Shown here one piece after another: positions 49,830 through 60,500 of a stretch of DNA of 64,000 nucleotides; the first letter of the stretch is position 1, and the number at the start of each line of letters is the position of its first letter. The notes below the pieces were generated by a model that was not told the origin of the DNA, made no database searches, and worked only from the letters and a program-made list of their open reading frames with translations. The position numbers and the translations under genes were made by a program. Source of the DNA: Hymenoscyphus infarciens (taxonomy: Eukaryota; Ascomycota; Leotiomycetes; Helotiales; Helotiaceae); contig LLCB01000073.1 in assembly GCA_001414345.1 (NCBI GenBank), positions 124,001-188,000 on the forward strand, written 5' to 3'.

Positions 49830-50620
49830 ATTTAATTTTTAGCTCTAAGTGTAGTATAAAGTATTTAGAAATTATATATCCTCTCTTATTATAATAAGTA
49901 TAAATAGGAATTTCATTTCCTTTATTTATAGCTTTATTAGCCTTTTTAGCTTTATTAGCTTCTAGGTTATTACTAGATTCTATTCTAGCTTCTTCTAATA
50001 TAAGTTCAGATATAAGAATATTTATATTAATTTTAAATAAATCTTTTCTTAGCTCTTTATATTTTCTTAAGATAAAACCTTTAAAGCTACTATTAAGCCC
50101 TTTAAATATATTCCAAGCTATATAGCTTTTAGGTATTAGATGTCTTAAGTCTTTAAGATATAAAGCTATACTCTATATAGCGCTTATATATTCGTCTATA
50201 TTCTTATAAGAGCTTTAACTAGATTTAATAATTATATCTAGGTATCAACTAATTAGATTAAAACTAGATTCTCTATATATAACTATTATATACGCTTATA
50301 TAGTATTAAGGCTAGTTTTATCTTTAAATTAGTCTATATTATTAATAGATATAATAGACTTAATAGCCTCTAAGGCTTTTTAGCTATTTCTAGTATAGTT
50401 AGAGTTATATTCCTTATATTTAACACTAAGTTTAGCTGACCTAGGTTCTCTATTTATATAGTATAGATCTTTATTAGGTCTAGTAATAGATAAGTCTATA
50501 TATGACATAAATCTATTAATTTCTAGAAAGAGTTTAGCCTCTTTATACTATTCTATATAGTTAGTTTTTCTAACTAATTTACTACTCTTAAAAGAACTAA
50601 AAGATATTATAGTTTAACAA
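49830..50620 (-). pseudogene. Copia E Gag with zinc knuckle
   Basis: The - strand frame reads NYIE*YKEAKLFLEINRF near 50520-50570, then FKGLNSSFKGF, and ends with IPIYTYYNKRGYIISKYF near 49870-49920. The last part is a CCHC zinc knuckle in which cysteines have become tyrosine (TGC/TGT to TAC/TAT). The Copia Gag pattern is clear and RIP has inactivated it. Confidence 0.75.
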
Positions 50621-50639
50621 AAGAGCGTGTTTTAGTTAA

Positions 50640-51635
50640 GAGAAGGACTAATACGAAAAATGCACATAGTCACATAACATTAAAAGTAGTTAGAAAACTA
50701 GAATTTTTATTATTCTAGAACTTACTAGACTAATAATAATATAGTAAAGGGTTTATATACTCTTAGAGTAATATAAGTATAAAAAGTATTTTATAAATTA
50801 AGAAGTTGTCTAGTTTTAGGCTTAAGAGGAAGCTTATTATATACTTTGTTAAATATTGCTAGCTAGATAGAGTATATAAGGTCTTTAAACCAGTCTTTAC
50901 GAAAAATAGCTTTTGTTTCTAGGTGTTTAAATATACTAGTAAGACAGTCTGTTTTAGTAGTACTTAGTGTAGGGCTTTCTAGTAAGCTAGTATACCTGAT
51001 GTCAGCGCTAACTGTACTGCCAAGACAATGTTTAGTAATAAGGTTTTAGGATAAAAAGTTACTATATAAGTTAACTAGAGTAATACTAAGCTAGGGGATA
51101 GATATAATAGGCTGATCTTTAAGGTTACCTTAGTTCTAAGATATTTTAATAACGTAGTGTCTGTCGGGTAAAGCTTGGAGTCTAAGATACATGCTAATAA
51201 TTATTTTAAAGTCTTGTTGTCCGATTATAAGAATAGCCTCGGTTCTTGACTGAATCATCTATTTAATAGAATAGAGGTTAAAATGACGTAGTATTACGTA
51301 GTATAATATAAGGTACTGACCTTGACTCTTGGTTATCTAACTATAAGAAGTAAGAAGATAAAAAACTAGTAATCCTATAGGGCGTACTCTTCGCTCACAA
51401 TATACTAGACTAAGATAGGCGCTTAGTAATCTACTAGGGCGTAGTACAGGGGGTAAGTAGACTAGTAATATCTTTTGAAAGAAAACCTTGAGAAAAAAAA
51501 TAAAAAATAAAAACTCTTAACGATATAGAATCGGAAGTAATCGACGTATTGTGTAAGAGGGTATCTAACGCGAAAGTGACACTAGGTTACGTGAAACAAA
51601 GTTGTGTAGAAATAAACTATGCCTGGCCTATAACC
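50640..51635 (-). other. Less-mutated segment between E Gag and 5' LTR, unknown frame
   Basis: CA and TG are common here, unlike the flanks. On the - strand a frame from ATG at 51258 down to about 50730 (about 175 codons) is broken only by a few TAA/TAG codons. It includes MIQSRTEAILIIGQQDFKII near its start and FRKDWFKDLIYSI further on. I do not recognise it. It could be a 5' Gag extension, an extra gene carried by E, or a small insertion. No TSD or TIR was found at the edges. Confidence 0.35.
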
Positions 51636-51818
51636 TCTTGGTTTAGTCATAGTTCACAAAGCAACAATGGATTACGTAAGAAGTGAAAGGTGAAAAAGAA
51701 TTGATTAACTTGAATGAAAAACTGAGAAGCTATCTACTCTATATATATATATAGGCTATAGCCAGCCTTCTAGTCTAATACTAGTATAGTTCTAAGTCTG
51801 AAACTACGGATATAACTA
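51636..51818 (-). repeat. Right (5') LTR of Copia E, cut by F2
   Basis: It matches the first 180 bp of the left LTR, up to GGATATAACTA. F2 begins immediately, with TA at 51817-51818 as target. The remaining half of the LTR is not seen in the window and should lie beyond G. Confidence 0.8.
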
Positions 51819-52645
51819 CTTACATGCCCTCTACTAGGGTTTTAAGCTAGTATTAACTTAGACTTAATACTGGTTTAATACTGGTTTAAGATATGAGTTA
51901 TTTCTTAAAGTAGCTCTGATACGTTTTATCGATTTAAAGTAATTTAAGCTAATTTATAAAATGATTTAAAGTAAGAAACTGATTTATAAAACGATTTAAG
52001 GTGATTTAACTTAATTTATAAAACGATTTAAGCTGATTTATAAAACGATTTAAGGGAATTTAAGCTGATTTATAAAACGATTTAAAATTAGAAACTAACT
52101 TATAATCTAGCTCTTAACTTAGTTTAAAAAATATATTTAAAATAAAGTATTTAGAAGAAAAAAAAAAGTCTAGAGAGAGTGTTTTTTTTTTTAAAAGCGA
52201 TTTAAGCGGCTTTTTACATATAAACCTTATATAATTTTTATATTCTAGTAGTCTTTAAATTTAAGGCTACTAGTATATAAATTTAGTAAGTTATATAACT
52301 AAAGTAAGTTATATAATAAGATATAGCTTTTATACTAGGATTACTCTTATTAAATATAGTATACTATATATAACTAGCTATATAACTACTAAGACCTAGT
52401 ATATAAGCTACCTCTACCTTTAACTTTAATAACTTTAACTTTAATATCTTTAACTTTAATACTTTACTTTAATAATAATAATAATAATAACTCTATATTA
52501 CTATTATATTATATTCCTTACTTAATATTAGGCTACTTATTAGTATTATAATCTAGGTTATATTTATTATATTTACTACCTTAGTTATTTCTATATTACT
52601 AAATAATAATAATATACCTCTTATTTTTTAATAATTTAAATATAT
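51819..52645 (+). mobile_element. Family F, copy F2, cut by Copia G
   Basis: It starts CTTACATGCCCTCTACTAGG and follows F1 through the minisatellite (51925-52085) and the poly-A/T tracts into the core, ending at TTTAAATATAT where the G LTR starts. The core part (52370-52640) is heavily RIP-mutated, while the start keeps CA/TG. Confidence 0.8.
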
Positions 52646-53154
52646 TGTAAGAATGGTCACGTGATGAAGCAGTCAGGGAGTGAATATGTATGAATTGTAT
52701 ATATATATGAATGTGTGGGTATGTGTGTGTGTACGCCTAATTTTCATCTTTTCGGTGTGCTAAAGGCCTCCTTATATAGACCGAAGGCTTGGCAGTCTTG
52801 GCGTGCGGAACTAGGTGTGGAATTAGGTCCGTAGTACGTAATATCTACTAAGGTGGTGGACTTATACTGATCTAGCGATTTCTTTATACTTTTAGGATAA
52901 AGAGCTAAAATAAAGGATCCTTTGTTTTAGGTCTATATATCGACGCGTTGCTCTAGAGCGCCCCTGACACGTTATAGACGCGCGGTCATATGATACACTT
53001 ATTAGGCTTACTAAATAGGCTTATATAAGATTAAGCACGTGATCCTAGGTAGCTTATAGTATAAGTTATAAATTATTTATAATAATTTTATTATCTTAGA
53101 CTTAAATACTTTAAATCCTTAACCTGCTGATCTTATATTGTTATATATATTACA
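52646..53154 (-). repeat. Left (3') LTR of Copia G
   Basis: The 509-bp LTR has TG...CA ends and mostly intact CA/TG content. It contains TCACGTGA (about 52657) and a second CACGTGATC (about 53037), E-box-type palindromes that could bind bHLH factors. Confidence 0.75.
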
Positions 53155-53550
53155 TCCCCTTGTAAGGTAGATATATATGTTAAGTACTATATATATCTTA
53201 TATTATTATATATATTTTTAGCTATTCTTAAGATTAAGACTTTTAATAAATATATTATACTTAGTCTTATCTAAGCCTTTTGTAAAGCTGTTGGCTATAT
53301 TGTCTTTTGTACTAATATGTACTAGTGTTATTTAACTACTATCTATTATATCTCTTATAAAGTGATATGTAATATTAATATACTTTATTCTCTTATAAAA
53401 CTTAGGATTATTAGCTAGTTTCTGAGCTGATTTACTATTAGTTAGAAGAGTAGGTATAGTAGTAGTATTATTAGTTATAAGTTTATTAAAATAGTCTACT
53501 AGGTTATTTAAGTAGAGTACTTCTTTAACTACTTCTTTATAAGCTATATA
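53155..53550 (-). pseudogene. Copia G RNase H, C-terminal part
   Basis: The 76-codon open piece 53332-53562 begins (after the F3 junction) KYIAYKEVVKEVLYL and contains the Copia RNase H end, NPKFYKRIKYINITYHFIRD. The N-terminal part is at 55245 onward, separated by F3. A stop follows DIIDSS, where Copia proteins usually continue. Confidence 0.8.
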
Positions 53551-53920
53551 CTTTACTGCCAACCCGCGAGGGTTTTGAGTCGGGGTTGAATCGGGTTCAG
53601 AGGTGATTCAAACCGATTCCAGAAGCGTATTCGAGCTAGTTCAAGAACTAGGTTCAACATGCTTTGAAACCGACTTAAGATGATTCATGGCAGTAAAACC
53701 CGACTCGTTTCAGCGAGTCGAACCGGGTCATGAACCGGGTCAGGTGAGTTAAGTCAGTGTCGGACACTAGTTCAACTTAATTCTAGACCCGCCTTAATAA
53801 CTTAGTATTAGAGTAGCCTTAAATTAGTACTAAAAACTAATCACTAGCGAATATATATAAAAAAAGACTGAAATCACGTGATCAGGCGTATATTACGTAG
53901 CTACACTACTCTTATACAAC

Positions 53921-54610
53921 ATGCCTGAATGCCCGAGTCCTGCTTCCACCAATTCCACCAATTCCACCAATTCCACTAATTCCACCAATCCCACCGATTC
54001 CACCGATTATTCCACTAAATGTTCCACCGACCCAATTGACGTCATCCCTATATGTATGCCTCGATTTGATTGGTTGGATCGGTCGGTCGGTCGGTCGGTC
54101 GGTCGGAAACTATAAGGCACGCACGTCAGTTCAGGAAGTAAGGGTAGAAACAGTACGTACCGTAAAAGCGACAGCGACAGCGACAGCGACAGCGATAGCG
54201 ATGACGTAGATGACAAATCCGATGCTTCTGATTCGCTAGGTGACCAATTCGGGGCTTCTGATTCGCTCTACTAAAAGTCCGACCGTGGAATATGCCTAAA
54301 TCGTCGAAAAACAAGGGGTATATTGTTATTATTCGGCGACGTGGAAATGACCGGGGTAGCGAATGCGACGAATACGACCTGGATTACGCTGCCGATAAGC
54401 GGCCCGATGCCGAGTAAGGAATGCGATGCGATAGCGATATTAATAGATGGTTATCGTCGTCGTCGTCGTCGTCGTCGTCGAAGTGAAGTGTCGAAGTCGA
54501 AGATGTCGAAGTCGAAGTCGTCGAAGTCGAAGTCGTCGAAGTCGAAGGTGGGGGTGGGGGTGGCCCGTGCGCCCGTAGGTCTTGGCGGTTACGTAGCTAG
54601 TTATACGTAG
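53921..54610 (+). pseudogene. Possible reading frame in the F3 core, unknown function
   Basis: One + strand frame runs from ATG 53921 to TAG 54608-54610 with two stops inside (TAA 54113 and TAA 54272). It would give a Thr/Asn/Ser repeat, an Asp-Ser repeat (SDSDSDSD), an Arg run and a Ser-Lys repeat, then VGVARAP. The same stops occur at the matching places in F1, F4b and F5 (one is TGA in F5). They are therefore old, and the frame is either split, intron-containing or not coding. Much of it is microsatellite, which mimics an open frame. I do not recognise a domain. Confidence 0.25.
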
Positions 54611-54892
54611 CGTACCGTGTTCGGCAAGAGCGACCCTGGCACGAAAGCCACGCCCCACCATATGACCCACTTTAGTCACGTGACTTCTATTTTTTGTAGG
54701 CTAGTAGCCCTATTTATAAGGATTATTAATATATAATTACTAATTAAAGTTTATATGTAAAAAGTCTCTTAAATCGCCTTTGAAAAAAAAAACACTCTCT
54801 CTAGACTTTTTTTTTCTTTCTTCTAAGTACTTTATTTTAGACATATTTTTTAAACTAAGTTAAGAGCTAGATTATAAGTTAGTTTATAATTT

Positions 54893-55150
54893 TAAATCGT
54901 TTTATAAATCGGCTTAAATTACCTTAAATCGTTTTATAAATCGGTTTCTTACTTTGAATCGTTTTATAAATCACCTTAAATCGTTTTATAAATCGGTTTC
55001 TTACTTTAAATCGTTTTATAAATCACCTTAAATCGTTTTATAAATCGGTTTCTTACTTTAAATCGTTTTATAAATCACCTTAAATCGTTTTATGAATCGG
55101 TTTCTTACTTTAAATCGTTTTATAAATCGGCTTAAATTACTTTAAATCGT
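54893..55150. repeat. Minisatellite of family F
   Basis: About ten degenerate units contain AAATCGTTTTATAAATC, separated by ACCTT, GGTTTCTTACTTT or GGCTTAAATTACCTT. Copy number differs between F copies (F1 and F4a have fewer). Unit spacing is about 22-30 bp. Confidence 0.8.
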
Positions 55151-55244
55151 TTTATAAAACGTATTAATATCTTAAACCGGTATTAAACCGGTATTAAGTC
55201 TAAGTTGATACTAGCTCAAAACCCTAGTAGAGGGCATATAAGTA

Positions 55245-56400
55245 TTCGGCTTTATAGCTAGATATAGTAACAGTTTTCTGTAATATAGTATTCTAGCTAA
55301 TAATATAGTTATTCATATATATAATATAGCTGCTAGTGCTTTTTCAACTTATAATACAGCCTCCTCAATCTATATTAGTAAAGGCTTTTAGGTCTAGTCT
55401 ATTATCTATAGTATTATAGTATAGCCTTAGAGTAGGCTTATAATTTAGATATTTCTATATCCTTTCTAAAGCTTTAAAGTGAGCTATACTAGGATTAGAT
55501 ATAAATCTAGTATATCTATTAACTATAAAGGTAATATTAGGTCTAGTTTTAGTACTTAGGTATATTAAAGACTCTACTTCTTGTTGATATATAGTAATAT
55601 CGTCTTTAGTAGCTTAGTCTTCGTTTTTATCTAAGTATAAGCCTAGTTTTATAGGTGTAGATATAAGGGTTAGTTTATCTTTATTAAATTTAGTCTTAAT
55701 ATTAGCTAGATATTTGTTTTAATTTATAGTAAGTATTTAATTATTAATATTATGCTTTATTTCTATTTCTAAGAACTAGTTTATAAGGCCTAAATACTGT
55801 ATTTTTAGAACCTTACTTATATTAGATATAATATTATCTATATCTTTCTTATTAGGTCTAGTTATTATTAAGTCATCTATATAGTATATAATAATAACTT
55901 TAGTAATTCTATTAATAAAAATACCTTAGTTATATAGTAAGACTATAAAGCCTAGCTTAGAATAAATATCTAATAGATATTTATACTATAGCCTAGGCAA
56001 TTATTTTAGCTCATATAAGGCCTTATTAAGTTTATAAACCTTATTATCTACTTTAAAGCTTATAAGTTATATAACATAGATATCTTTATTTATATTAGTA
56101 TATATAAATATGTTTTTAATATTATATTAATATAAATGCCATTTATTTATTATAACTAGTAGAAATACTAGTCTATATATCTCAGGTCTACATATAGTAG
56201 AGAACGTTTCTAAGTAATTAATACCTGAAACTTAATTAAATCCTTATACTATCTACCTAGCTTTATATTTTATAATATTATTATTAAGGTTAGTTTTAAT
56301 TTTATATACTCACCTACCTTTTAAAGGTATTCTATTACTAAGTAAGTCTACTAGATCTTAAGTATTTTATAACTCTAGTTCGTCTACTTCTAGTTTTATA
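55245..56400 (-). pseudogene. Copia G reverse transcriptase and start of RNase H
   Basis: The - strand frame is coherent for about 380 codons with few stops. It shows the start region with GFN*VSGINYLETFS, the catalytic box YYIDDLIITRPN (about 55850-55890, both D intact), IKHNINN, STPIKLGLYL, and the RNase H start with GGCIISWKSTSS and TISSYKAE, which continues across F3 into YIAYKE. It is the best-preserved pol in the window but still broken by TAA/TAG. Confidence 0.85.
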
Positions 56401-57516
56401 GTATGAAGCTATTTAGTACTATTAATATTAGATATAGCCTCTTTATAATTAGTAGGCTTATCATTAATATTAGCTACTAGAGCTAGCTTATCTATATCAT
56501 CTATATTATATAGATTATTTAGTTTATTAGATTTAAGCTTATTTATTTTATTAAGTCTAATATTATTCGCGTCTAGTTCTTCTAAGTTACTAGTCGCAGT
56601 TGATATATCTTTATTAGACTTATTAATATCTATATTATTAGTCTTAATATTATTTACACTAAAATTACTAAGATCAGACACGTAATTAGACACGTTTTTA
56701 ATTCTAATCTTATTTACATCTAATCCTCTTAGATTAGAGTTTCTTCTATCTTCTAATAAGCTAGTATCTATATAATTACTATCATTTATTATATCTCTTA
56801 TAGTATCTAAAAACTTATTTTCTATTATATATATATCTCTAATCTAAATAGGTTTTTTAAGTATAATATTATAGAGCTTATATAAGTTTTCGTTAAAGCC
56901 TATTAGTATAGCTTTATTAGCTTTTTTATCTAGCTTTTTAATACTATTTTATTTATTCTTATAATAAGCTATAGAACTAAATATCTTTATATTACCTATA
57001 TAAGGTTGTTCCTTATATTTGAGTTTATAAGGAGTTTTATAGTCTAATTTAGAGTAAAGTGTTCTATTATATAGATAAGTAGCTATTAATATAGCTTCTC
57101 CTTAAAATATAAAGAGTAAGTTAGCTTAATATAAAAGATATCTAGCTTTATTAAGTATAATACGATTTATTCTCTCTACTAAACTATTAGGTTTAGAAGT
57201 ATAAATAAGTAATAATTGATATATTATTCTATATTCTTTTAAATAGGTATTAAATTTATTATTAACAAATTTAGTACTATTATTTATACTAAATATTCTT
57301 ATATGCTTATTATTTATATTATTTTCTTCTTTATTCTTAAATTCTTTAAAAGTTATAAAGGCCTTACTTTTACTTCTAAGTAATTTAACTTCTAAGAATC
57401 TAGAGTGCTTATCTAGAAAGGTTATAAAGTATTTATAGTTATTATAAGTATTAGGTTTTATAAGACTATATAGATTACTACTAACTTTTTCTAATAGACT
57501 AAAGACTCTATTGTTT
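56401..57516 (-). pseudogene. Copia G integrase and linker region
   Basis: A 94-codon open piece at 56409-56693 is Asn/Asp/Ser-rich and ends with KPTNYKEAISNINSTK, the usual lead-in to Copia reverse transcriptase. Further right on the - strand lies the C-terminal part of the integrase, cut by D2 at 57521. Confidence 0.65.
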
Positions 57517-57521
57517 ATTAG

Positions 57522-60500
57522 TGTTAGTATAACTTATGATTATAAAAGCGATGTAAAAAGAGTTATATTATCGTTCGTATATACCGAGTAAAGCTAGCTA
57601 CGATAACTACTTAAGTAGCCTCTAAGCGAGTATACGTATACCTACGTATACTAATCTAAATCGCTATTTACCCCTTAAATATATACTAACACTAGCACTT
57701 CTTTAAAATAACAGAAGTTACTTAAAACTATTAAAAATCATATATCTAATCTAACTAATTAGAGCTCTCTATTCCCTATCCTCGACTAATAAGGAGGCTC
57801 TATTTCAGTCCCTTATTTCGTTCTACCCATTCTATAAGGTTAATGTCTAGCTTATTAGTATCGATTAACTTTTATAAGGTATTATAGTAACTCTTTTTAG
57901 TCATAGTATTTATAGGATTACTCTTACTATCGATCTATTTAATCTTATTAATCTCTCTTAATTTATACGCTTCTTATAGGTATATAACGTTAATTATTAG
58001 TCGCTTCTCCTTAGTTATACCTAATTTAGCTATATATTTATAAATAGACTTTAAATTAGTATATACTACAAGTGGCACCTTAAATCCTAAGATACTTAGT
58101 ACTTTTAAAAGTCGATTTTATCGAAGCTGCGGCGTTAAATCTAGAGCTTATCGTATATAATTCTAATACTAAAACACTACAAGTAACTCTCTTACACTTA
58201 ATAGAAGACTAATATAAGATGTTAATATTATTATCTTTATCTATAAGAGTAATAAAGTAACTGATTTATAACGACAAGTCCTTATTATTAGCGAATAATC
58301 CATTAGTAAAAGTATATAACTTTAGAGAAGATTTATCTAATTTAACAAATTTAAGTCCTCTTAAGAGATTGTCGATTTGCTATTAAATTCGCTTATTAAG
58401 AAGTAAAATATCGTTATCTTAAGAATCAATAGTTTAAGTAGTATATAATAAGTCAAAAGTAGCCTTAGGCTAGGATACCGTAGCTAAGTATACCTCTCTA
58501 GCACGTTATATAATATATTAATCTTTAGTATCTACTATACGTAATATCTCTTTTATATTAGATATCTCAGATAGAGTCTTTTATACTAAATCTAAGTGTT
58601 TTATATAATCCTAAGTAAGAGATATAGAGCTGTTATAATACTTGGTAATTAGCTCTCTATTAAATTTAATTAGATAGTTAATAGTAAGCTCTTCTCTCTT
58701 CTTAAATATAAATCTAGCTTTATTAATAGTAAGCTCTTCTTTATTAGTAAAAGCGTTATTAGCAAGTATAAGGGTATTATTAGTTTAAAGGCCTACTATA
58801 CTAAAAGGGGTATCTAACTTTACTTATTTATTATATTAGTATAATTTAGTATATAAAAGATAAGAGTTAAAAGTTAACTATTCTATTATAAGCCTTATAA
58901 TATAGTGTTTATAGTACATTGTAAACTAGTGATTACTAGCTTCTGGAATACTATATAGTAGTCTAATTACCTTAAAGAATATATCTTCTTATTAGAGATA
59001 ACCTTTAAGAGAGTATATAAAGAATTTCTAATTTAAGTTAGTTAACAATTATATATATACTTGAGTAATATCCTAAATAAACACTTATAAGCTTAGAAGT
59101 ATTATAATAAGTATAAGGATTATTCTCTAGCTTACTCTCTAAATAGTAGGCGTCTAGGTAAGTACTAGCGACTTCCTAGTATTATTATATACTTAGATAA
59201 CTAATCTTAACTTTATAAAAGTAAGTATTATATCTTTAAATTTAATATTATCTATAAAGTATAATCTAAATATTCTAGTATTAGAAGATAACTCCTTCTA
59301 AGTAATAATCTTAAAAACATCTTAATTAGTTAATCTATTAATCTCCTTTTATTATAATTTAACGTATACTATACTATTATTAACTATAAATACTTTAACG
59401 TTATAAGGTTTACTTAAATTAGTAAGAAAAATTCTAATATCTTTAAGAGTAATATAGTTAAAATCGTCTATAAAAGTGTCTAACTATTAGAATAATACTT
59501 TAAAAGACCTATTCAGAGGTCTTAGATACTTTTAAAGCTATCTACATCTGCGCTTCTAAGAAGGTTTTAGTATAGTTTCTAGAATATTAGTGTTTTAGCA
59601 GATTTATAACTATCGAAGTCGGTATTAGAGAGAAGGTGAATGTTATTTAATATTCTATCTACTCTATTACTTAAAAATTCCCTCTTTTTTATAGAGTTAT
59701 AGTGTTATTTTAGACAGTACTATACTAGAAACTTCCTTAGTTACTAGTACTATTTTAGAAGTTTTAGAAGTTTTAACAAAGTATAGCTTTATAACTATAG
59801 ATTAAAACTTTATAAGACCGCTTAGTAGTACTATAATATAGTTCTTATTCTCAATTCCTTAAAGAATAAAAGGTCTTATTTAAGACTTTATATACTCCCT
59901 TTATACTAAAACGTTTAAATTTAAGAGTAAGTCTTTAACTCAGTTAATTAGTCTATTTTATATATTAAGAGCTTCTTTAACTTAATAAGATATGATTTAC
60001 TTTTATATCTCTTAAGTAGTCTTTTTATAGGTCTTAGATCTTATGGAAATCGGTTACGAAAGTACGTCGGTTATAGTTATTCAAGTATATACCTTATATA
60101 CTAATAGAGTAGAGACTAGTCTATTTAGACCTACTATATTATTAATTACTTTAAAGGCTATTTAAAGTACTAAACTTTATAAGAGATATAGCTCTTATTT
60201 ATATATAATATCGTATACTTGTTAAATCAGTCTATAGTAACGTTCTACTATACTAATTAAATTATATACCTTAACTAGTATAGTTTTTACTATAGTACCT
60301 ATTCTAGTAGCAGAGTATACGAAGTCCTTTCTAATAAAGTTTATCTTAGTATCTATAATAATATAATTAGAGAGTCTAAGATATATATTAATCTAATATC
60401 TTTAGAAAACCTCCTACGTAGTCGTTGCTTTTATATCTAGTAAAAAGTTACCTACTTAATACCTTATTACTTTGTCTATATAGTATAAGATTACTTACTT

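Larger units (their letters stand above)
30263..51818 (-). mobile_element. Element E: Copia LTR retrotransposon, multiply interrupted
   Basis: The left LTR is 30263-30637 and the partial right LTR is 51636-51818. Both start TCTTGG and share ATTACGTAAGAAGTGAAAGG. The purine tract AAGAGGGCG (on -) adjoins the left LTR, so the coding strand is -. In transcription order it has an extra unknown segment, Gag, integrase, reverse transcriptase and RNase H, the standard Copia order. Insertions F1 and D1 (with C inside) split it, and F2 cuts its right LTR. Core length without insertions is about 6 kb. Confidence 0.85.
53551..55242 (-). mobile_element. Family F, full-length least-mutated copy F3
   Basis: The 1692-bp copy has TA on both sides (53549-53550 and 55243-55244). 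The left end is CTTTACTGCCAACCCGCGAG and the right end, read inward, is CTTATATGCCCTCTACTAGG. These are imperfect TIRs sharing AGGGTTTTGAG. Excision plus one TA restores GCC GAA TAT ATA GCT in the host RNase H frame. Modules: subterminal CCGGGTC repeats, ATCACGTGAT (53873), ACGTAGCTAC (53895), microsatellites, ACGTAGCTAG (54591), GTCACGTGAC (54675), and minisatellite 54893-55150. No transposase frame. It keeps almost all CA/TG. Confidence 0.9.

Noticed and set aside
53921..54216. Opposed Ser-Thr-Asn and Ser-Leu repeat proteins on both strands of F copies
   Set aside because: Both arise from the same short tandem repeats, so openness on both strands is expected without coding.
54323..54610. 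Arg-rich and Ser-Lys-rich protein called as an intact gene
   Set aside because: The frame is made largely of (TCG)n and (GTCGAA)n microsatellites and has stops at shared positions upstream. It is reported only as a possible frame.
54893..55150. CRISPR-like spaced repeat
   Set aside because: The units are degenerate, the spacers are repeats of two or three types, and the block is part of every F copy in a fungal genome. It is a minisatellite.
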